A DNA stretch of 10,808 nucleotides, from assembly GCA_000437255.1 (NCBI GenBank), contig FR899104.1, positions 6,148-16,955 on the forward strand, given 5' to 3'. The translations under genes and the position numbers were made by a program. The notes under the pieces were generated by a model. The model had not been told where the DNA came from, did no database searches, and saw nothing but the letters and a program-made list of their open reading frames with translations. Positions 5,938-10,808 of the stretch are shown here, piece after piece (position 1 is the first letter of the stretch; every line of letters begins with the position of its first letter). This DNA comes from Ruminococcus sp. CAG:403 (GTDB lineage: Bacteria > Bacillota > Clostridia > Oscillospirales > Ruminococcaceae).

Positions 5938-7392
5938 ATGGAATCTTATCAAAATCAACCGCTTTTTGCACAGTTGGATCAGAGTATTCAATACATTCAG
6001 GAAGTGGCACAGTCTACCTCTGATTTGCTGGTGAATCGCTTCCTGCTCAGTGGTATTCCGGCAGCGCTGCTTTGCTGTGAAGGCATGCATTCTACAGCAA
6101 CCATTACCGAATTGATTTTGCGTCCGATTACGCAGGTGCAGCTGGAGCATCCCACTGCACAGAATCTGTTGCAGTATATTGAAATGCGGCAGCTGTACTC
6201 CACCGATCGGGCACAGGCAGAAACCTATGGGGAGCTGTTTCGCTTTTTAAATTCTGGATTTGCTGTGCTGCTGATTGACGGTGCAGCCAAAGCACTGACC
6301 TTTGGCGTGCAGGGATATGACAAGCGAGGTGTCAGTGAGCCGTTTGGAGAAGGCAACCTGATGGGTGCACAGGACGCCTTTATTGAAGTAGTGCGTGTCA
6401 ATATGTCGCTGCTGCGTCGCCGGATGAAGTCTCCTTATTTAAAGATGAAGCTATTCGTAAAAGGAGAAAAAAGTCAGACTGATCTTTGTCTTTGCTATAT
6501 GTATGATCGTGTGCCAAAGAAGCTGCTGAAACAGATTCAGGCGCAGCTGGATGAGATGGAACTGGAAACAATTCTATCGATTGGATATGTGCAGCCATTT
6601 TTGGAGAATCGGCGGGGCGGTATTTTTGATGCAGTCGGAACCACGCAGCGCCCAGATGTTCTGTGTGCCAAGCTGCTGGAGGGGCGTGTGGCGCTGCTGA
6701 TTGATGGTTCTCCCTTTGCATTGGTCATTCCCAAGTTGTTCAATGAAAATTTTCAGACAATGGATGACTACTGTTTGAAGCCATATTATGCAACATTTAT
6801 TCGATGGCTGAAGTTTATTGCTTTTTTGATGGCGGTACTTTTGCCGGCATTGTATCTTGCCATTGCGCTGCATCATCCGGAATTGCTGAACCGAACGCTT
6901 TTGCTGATTTTGGCGGAGGCAGAGGAGCAAGCGCCGTTTTCTTTAACCGCAGAGGCAATCGGCATTACTCTGGCGTATGAAATTGTTCGGGAAGCCGGGC
7001 TGCGGCTGCCCAAAGCCGTAGGCGGTGCCGTCAGCATTGTAGCAGGACTGATTATTGGAGATGCAGCAGTAGCTTCTGGCTTGATTAGTACGCCGCTGCT
7101 GACTGTAACAGCGCTGGCAGTGATCAGCGGCTTTGTGGTTCCAGATCTGAACCAGGCCATTACCATTCTGCGGCTTGCCTTTTTGCTGGCAGCCGGCTTA
7201 TTTGGCTTATTTGGCATTAGTTTATTAGGCGCTGTCGTCCTTTTCAATTTATGTGCAACCGAAACCTTTGGATTCCCCATCACAGCGCCGATTTCGCCGT
7301 TTCGAAAGAAAGCCATGCGGGATATCATCACACGAGTAAGCTTCCGAAAGATGCAGTCTGGTCAGTTTACAGTGGAGGAGTATCATGAGTAA
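5938..7392 (+). CDS. gerAA: Spore germinant receptor subunit A (GerA/GerAA family)
   Basis: This 484-residue protein is the A subunit of a GerA-type receptor in the spore inner membrane, which senses nutrients and starts germination. A soluble N-terminal half of about 285 residues carries the family signatures: RGVSEP (130-135), the LLRRRMKSP segment (158-166), and TTQRPDVLCAKLLEGRVALLIDGSPF around 235-260. Membrane segments follow at about 288-310 and from about 360 to 440, with the conserved EIVREAGLRLPKAVGGAVSI-type stretch at 348-367. The length is normal for the family. The often conserved RGPR after the RGVSEP motif is replaced by MGAQ (142-145). AAAGGAG lies nine bases before the ATG. 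The last eight bases overlap gerAB, indicating coupled translation. The family is certain; which germinant is sensed, and orthology to a particular Bacillus receptor, cannot be told, so the symbol means family only. Confidence 0.95.
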   Translation: MESYQNQPLFAQLDQSIQYIQEVAQSTSDLLVNRFLLSGIPAALLCCEGMHSTATITELILRPITQVQLEHPTAQNLLQYIEMRQLYSTDRAQAETYGELFRFLNSGFAVLLIDGAAKALTFGVQGYDKRGVSEPFGEGNLMGAQDAFIEVVRVNMSLLRRRMKSPYLKMKLFVKGEKSQTDLCLCYMYDRVPKKLLKQIQAQLDEMELETILSIGYVQPFLENRRGGIFDAVGTTQRPDVLCAKLLEGRVALLIDGSPFALVIPKLFNENFQTMDDYCLKPYYATFIRWLKFIAFLMAVLLPALYLAIALHHPELLNRTLLLILAEAEEQAPFSLTAEAIGITLAYEIVREAGLRLPKAVGGAVSIVAGLIIGDAAVASGLISTPLLTVTALAVISGFVVPDLNQAITILRLAFLLAAGLFGLFGISLLGAVVLFNLCATETFGFPITAPISPFRKKAMRDIITRVSFRKMQSGQFTVEEYHE

Positions 7393-8395
7393 AATCAGCA
7401 GCGGACAATTGTTTACACTGTTATTGGTATCCAGTGCCTTTTCGTTTATGTGCGGCAGGGGGAGCTATTCTCTCGATGCCATTTTGGGAACGGCAATTGG
7501 AACGTGCATACAGCTCTTGCTGGTTATTCCCATGCTGCTGCTCTATGAAAAGCATGCGTTTTCCTTTTCGCAGTATGCTGCCAGCAGGAAGGCGGTGCCG
7601 CTGCTGTTTGCCCTGTATGGGGTACTGATGGGAAGCAGTGCATTGGTACAGCTTTGGGATGCGGCAGGCAGCCTGCATTTGCCGGTTTCCACGCCGATGT
7701 TAAGTGCTGCACTCATCGCAGCAGTTTGCCTGTATACGTCTTCTCTTGGCATCAAGGCACTGGCACGCAGCAGTGCTGTGGTATTTGGCATTTTGCTGGT
7801 GACATTGGTCGTTTTATTGGTGGGTGCCTATTCCAATTTTCAGCTGCAATTTGTGACACGCTCAGAAGAACATACGCTTTTGAAAAGTACGCTGCATGCA
7901 GCCGCCAACATGGACTTGCTGCCGATGTTGTTTTTGCTGCTGGATGTTGCCGGAAAACGCCGAATCGCAGGAACAGTCGGTTATTTAACTGGAAGCTTTC
8001 TTCTGACGGCTCTGCTGATGTTCCTTGGAATGGGCGTGCTGGGGCCTTTGATGCAGCAGGCAGAGTTTCCGTTCTTCATGATGACGACAGTTTCACAGCC
8101 GCTGCGCACGCAGCGTTCGGATGCGCTGTATATTTTGGTATTTGTCATGCTTTGCGTCATTCGCATTACATTGTTTGCTGCAATGTCGGCGCATTTGCTG
8201 GGCTTTTCGTTTCAGAAGCTGCAAGGGCGCAGCACCATTTGTCTGGGTGCGATGTTGCTGCTGGCAGCACTGGCGGCATGGCTGCATCCTTGGAACAGCG
8301 TTTGGTATCTGCTGCTTCCGTTGGCGCTGGTGCTGGCGGTTCCGATTTGGTTTTTGCTGCATCCGGCAAAACCGGTAAAAGGAGGCGTAAGATGA
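7385..8395 (+). CDS. gerAB: Spore germinant receptor subunit B (GerAB, APC-type spore permease)
   Basis: This 336-residue integral membrane protein is the B subunit of the receptor, a member of the spore permease branch of the APC superfamily and in other species the main germinant-binding subunit. Ten hydrophobic segments are visible, at about residues 8-23, 34-54, 71-92, 104-120, 128-149, 176-189, 197-222, 247-273, 284-301 and 305-325. A short basic tail follows. It is some 30 residues shorter than typical Bacillus GerAB, and sequence similarity is weak as usual for this subunit, so the call rests on topology plus position between A and C. GGAGGAG lies four bases before the ATG; the start overlaps gerAA by eight bases and the stop overlaps gerAC by four (ATGA). 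The family call is strong, ligand unknown. Confidence 0.9.
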   Translation: MSKISSGQLFTLLLVSSAFSFMCGRGSYSLDAILGTAIGTCIQLLLVIPMLLLYEKHAFSFSQYAASRKAVPLLFALYGVLMGSSALVQLWDAAGSLHLPVSTPMLSAALIAAVCLYTSSLGIKALARSSAVVFGILLVTLVVLLVGAYSNFQLQFVTRSEEHTLLKSTLHAAANMDLLPMLFLLLDVAGKRRIAGTVGYLTGSFLLTALLMFLGMGVLGPLMQQAEFPFFMMTTVSQPLRTQRSDALYILVFVMLCVIRITLFAAMSAHLLGFSFQKLQGRSTICLGAMLLLAALAAWLHPWNSVWYLLLPLALVLAVPIWFLLHPAKPVKGGVR

Positions 8396-9351
8396 AACAC
8401 TGTGTTATGGGTTTGGTTTCCTTGCTGTTGGTGGGTTCTTTAACGGGGTGCGGTGCCGTACAGGTGCGGGATCGTGCCTATGTACAAAGCATTACATTGT
8501 CTGCCAAAGAATCTGCATCGGAAGTGGCGCTTCATCTTTTTACAGAACCGGAAGCATCGGCACAAGCATATGGCGACACCATTTCTGCTGCGCTGGAGCA
8601 GGCACAGGTACAGCTTGGAAAATCCTTGTTCATGGGGCATTTGGAACTGCTCGCTTTGGAAAACACTTCCTTTTTGGAAAAGTTGTCAGCACTGCGGGAA
8701 ACGCATCAGCTTTCTCCTTCCTGCAAGGTGTTGCTGCATCTGGACGAAGAAGACGGGCTTGCAGATGCCGATACGGAATTGCTTTTGCAGATGCTACAGC
8801 AAGAAGAAGCTGCCGGCAGTCTGCCGGAAACAGATTTGCTTGCCATCTTAATGGAGCTTGCAGAGGAACCGAAAACTGCCCTGCTGCCCACGCTTACTGC
8901 GCAGGGATTTGGTCTGGCAGTCTGCCGTCCAGCAGAAGATCCCTCGTTGCTTTCCGCTGATTCAGTGGCGGGACTTTGCTGGATGCGTGGCAAAAATTTG
9001 CCAAAGCGTCTTTCTGTTGCGACGGAACAGGGAACTGTGGACTGTGTGCTTTCCAGCAGTGCAGCAAAGTTCACGGCTGTTGTCGCAAAAGACGGAACGG
9101 CAGCGGTCACGCTGCAAATTCAGCTGACGGCAGAAGATGCGGTGTCGGAAGAAACAGAAGCACAGCTCCAGAAGCAGATTCAGCGGCAATGTCAGTCTGC
9201 CTGGGAAGAAACGGTTTTTCAGCTGCATGCGGATGTGTTTTCTCTTGGAGCACTGCTGAACAGTCAATGTCATTCTTACGCTGTGCAAACGGACTGGGCA
9301 ACCATTTGTGAAACAGCGACCTTTTCCTGTCAGATTTCCATTCGCAGTTAG
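8392..9351 (+). CDS. gerAC: Spore germinant receptor lipoprotein subunit C (GerAC family), short
   Basis: This 319-residue protein has a lipoprotein signal peptide with lipobox LTGC (Cys20), so it would sit on the outer face of the spore inner membrane as subunit C. The C-terminal segment, with LHADVFSLG (287-295 region) followed by a Trp and an alternating hydrophobic strand to the end, resembles the end of the Ger(x)C domain. It is clearly shorter than the usual 370-400 residues, and the conserved start after the lipid Cys (CWD-type) is replaced by CGAVQVRDR. No frameshift is visible: the frame is open throughout and the signal peptide and C-terminal pattern are both present. The ATG at 8392 overlaps the gerAB stop and has GGAGG six bases upstream. 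Its frame is also open for about 740 bases upstream inside gerAB, but that extension is not coding. The subunit call rests on signal peptide, end motif and operon order. Confidence 0.88.
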   Translation: MKHCVMGLVSLLLVGSLTGCGAVQVRDRAYVQSITLSAKESASEVALHLFTEPEASAQAYGDTISAALEQAQVQLGKSLFMGHLELLALENTSFLEKLSALRETHQLSPSCKVLLHLDEEDGLADADTELLLQMLQQEEAAGSLPETDLLAILMELAEEPKTALLPTLTAQGFGLAVCRPAEDPSLLSADSVAGLCWMRGKNLPKRLSVATEQGTVDCVLSSSAAKFTAVVAKDGTAAVTLQIQLTAEDAVSEETEAQLQKQIQRQCQSAWEETVFQLHADVFSLGALLNSQCHSYAVQTDWATICETATFSCQISIRS

Positions 9352-9386
9352 CGCCTACTTTCTTTCAATTTGACAGCACATGCCAA

Positions 9387-9415
9387 TTGCATTTTTTTGA
9401 AAATTATGCTATAAT
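9387..9415 (+). promoter_or_regulatory. Extended -10 sigma-A promoter of the TetM/EF-G-like GTPase
   Basis: A perfect TATAAT (9410-9415) is preceded by TGC (9407-9409), making an extended -10, with TTGCAT (9387-9392) 17 bases upstream. Transcription would start near 9422, leaving a leader of only about 35 bases. I see no convincing terminator for the ger operon in 9352-9386, only a 4-base-stem hairpin before a T-run, so some read-through is possible. Confidence 0.7.
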
Positions 9416-9440
9416 AAAGCACATCAAGTACGTGAAAAAA

Positions 9441-9447
9441 GAAGGGA
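9441..9447 (+). promoter_or_regulatory. Ribosome binding site favouring a TTG start
   Basis: GAAGGGA lies ten bases before TTG at 9458 and only one base before an alternative in-frame GTG at 9449. Spacing favours TTG. The ATG at 9448 is in another frame and stops after four codons. Confidence 0.55.
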
Positions 9448-9457
9448 TGTGCGGCAG

Positions 9458-10808
9458 TTGAAACGATTCGTTGTAGGGATTTTGGCACATGTAGACTCCG
9501 GGAAGACCACGCTTTCCGAGGCGATGCTGTATCGGACGGGAACCATTCGCAGTTTGGGACGTGTGGATCATGGAGATTCTTTTTTGGATTCTCACACCTT
9601 GGAGCGCAACCGTGGCATTACAATTTTTTCCAAGCAAGCTGTTCTCACTATGGAGGACTTGGAACTGACGCTGTTGGACACGCCGGGACATGTAGACTTT
9701 TCCGCAGAAATGGAACGCACGCTGCAAGTGCTGGATTATGCCATTCTGGTCATCAGTGGAACAGATGGGGTACAGAGCCACACAGAAACGCTTTGGCGGC
9801 TGTTGCAGCGGTATCAAATTCCCACATTTTTGTTTATCAATAAAATGGATCTTGCCGGAGCAGATGCAGATGCGGTGCTGCATGCTCTACAGGATCGGCT
9901 GGATGCTCGTTGTCTCTCTTTTAGTGGGCCGACTGAAACACCGGAATTTTACGAACAGGCAGCACTTTGTGAAGAATCTCTGATGCAGGAGTACCTGGAA
10001 ACCGATCAGATTTCAACCGATGCGCTGCGTCGTGCAATTGCAAAACGAGCCTTGTTTCCCTGTTATTTTGGTGCGGCACTGCGCTTAAAGGGCGTGGATG
10101 CGCTGCTGTCCGGCTTACAGAAGCTGACCGTTTCGCCGAAAAAGGATGCTGCATTCGGTGCAAAGGTATTTAAAATTGCAGCCGATCCGCAGGGCAATCG
10201 GCTGACTTACTGCAAAATTACGTCCGGCTCCCTGCATGTGCGAACCATGCTGTCCGGTTTTACTCCAGAGCAGGAGATCTGGCAGGAGAAAGTCAGTCAG
10301 ATTCGCCGATATTCCGGCGAAAAATTTCAGGCATTAGAAGCGGCACAGCAGGGAATGGTCTGTGCGATGACTGGATTGACGCAGACGTATCCGGGACAGG
10401 GATTGGGCGAAGAGCCGGATTCGGAAACGCCGGTTCTGGAACCAGTGCTGACCTATCGGGTCATACTGGAACCGGAGCAGGATGCTACCATTGTTTTGCG
10501 GCAGTTTCGGGAGTTGGAGCAGGAAGATCCGCAGCTGCATGTGATGTGGAATGCACAGTTGCAGGAAATTCATATTCAGCTGATGGGAGATGTGCAGCTG
10601 GAAATTTTGAAAAGTCTGATGCAGGAACGGTATCAGACAGCTATAGAATTTGCACAGGGCAGCATTGCCTACAAGGAAACCATTGCAGAGCCGGTAGAGG
10701 GCATCGGACACTATGAGCCGCTGCGCCATTATGCGGAGGTACATATTTGGATGGAACCGGGAAAGCCAGGAAGCGGTCTGGTGGTCGCATCGAATTGTTC
10801 AGAATCGG
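9458..10808 (+). CDS. Translational GTPase of the TetM/EF-G type, 3' end cut by window
   Basis: The first 450 codons are present; TetM-type proteins run about 640 residues, so roughly 190 are missing beyond the edge. GTPase motifs are intact: G1 AHVDSGKT (10-17), RGITI (52-56), DTPGH (74-78), NKMD (128-131) and a G5-like GAAL (206-209). Domain II follows at about 235-320, then an EF-G domain III-like part with LMGDVQLEILKSLMQERY and a domain IV start with GHYEPLRHYAEVH. Related proteins either protect ribosomes from tetracycline by dislodging the drug (TetM/TetO/TetW) or are chromosomal relatives of unknown role. The sequence diverges well from TetM, and there is no long attenuator leader as in transposon-borne tet(M), so resistance should not be assumed. 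The start is probably TTG at 9458 (GTG at 9449 possible). It follows the ger operon but has its own promoter. Confidence 0.9.
   Translation, partial: MKRFVVGILAHVDSGKTTLSEAMLYRTGTIRSLGRVDHGDSFLDSHTLERNRGITIFSKQAVLTMEDLELTLLDTPGHVDFSAEMERTLQVLDYAILVISGTDGVQSHTETLWRLLQRYQIPTFLFINKMDLAGADADAVLHALQDRLDARCLSFSGPTETPEFYEQAALCEESLMQEYLETDQISTDALRRAIAKRALFPCYFGAALRLKGVDALLSGLQKLTVSPKKDAAFGAKVFKIAADPQGNRLTYCKITSGSLHVRTMLSGFTPEQEIWQEKVSQIRRYSGEKFQALEAAQQGMVCAMTGLTQTYPGQGLGEEPDSETPVLEPVLTYRVILEPEQDATIVLRQFRELEQEDPQLHVMWNAQLQEIHIQLMGDVQLEILKSLMQERYQTAIEFAQGSIAYKETIAEPVEGIGHYEPLRHYAEVHIWMEPGKPGSGLVVASNCSES

Noticed and set aside
7654..8391. The gerAC frame stays open for about 740 bases upstream, within gerAB, and could look like a 565-residue fusion protein.
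   Set aside because: The gerAB frame gives a clean ten-segment membrane protein. The gerAC start has a strong ribosome binding site and a lipoprotein signal peptide. The upstream stretch reads as Cys/Arg/Gly-rich nonsense.
9376..9399. Hairpin with a 4-base stem (ATGC/GCAT) before a T-run, a possible terminator for the ger operon.
   Set aside because: The stem is too short and weak, and the T-run overlaps the spacer of the next promoter.
9448..9462. ATG start at 9448 for the GTPase.
   Set aside because: It is in a different frame and reaches a stop after four codons.

Overview
The window looks like chromosomal DNA from an endospore-forming Firmicute. The best guess is Clostridia, in or near Ruminococcaceae/Oscillospiraceae. 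The evidence is a complete three-gene spore germinant receptor operon, AGGAGG-type ribosome binding sites, AT-rich intergenic DNA with sigma-A-like promoters, and moderate GC in the genes. The genus is an inference from gene style, not something the sequence proves. No rRNA, tRNA, CRISPR array, insertion sequence or phage gene is visible, and no gap between genes exceeds 300 bases.

The left half (1-5717) is read leftward as three transcription units. (a) An ECF-type sigma factor (2517-3074) overlaps a large membrane-anchored protein in the anti-sigma position (800-2530). A secreted lipoprotein with an IseA-like C-terminal domain follows (13-741). These three genes form a likely cell-envelope signalling operon. 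(b) A single TPR-repeat protein (3209-4267) has its own sigma-A-like promoter and a strong intrinsic terminator. (c) A CapA-family (PGA_cap, calcineurin-like phosphoesterase fold) lipoprotein (4452-5717) is followed by a hairpin terminator.

The right half (5938 to the end) is read rightward. Genes gerAA, gerAB and gerAC (5938-9351) are joined by 8-base and 4-base overlaps and encode a GerA-type germinant receptor: a membrane subunit with a large soluble N-terminal domain, a ten-helix permease-like subunit and a lipoprotein. After a 106-base gap with an extended -10 promoter comes the first 450 codons of a translational GTPase of the TetM/EF-G type (9458 onward, cut by the window edge). It probably starts at TTG.

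The 220-base divergent region between the CapA-like gene and gerAA is the densest regulatory stretch. A leftward sigma-A-like promoter overlaps a rightward sigma-A-like one, and a separate sigma-G-like element (forespore type) sits just before gerAA. I do not see a clearly new multi-gene defence or mobile system. The most interesting unit is the ECF sigma / anti-sigma / IseA-like lipoprotein operon, which may couple envelope stress to control of peptidoglycan hydrolases. That function is an inference.
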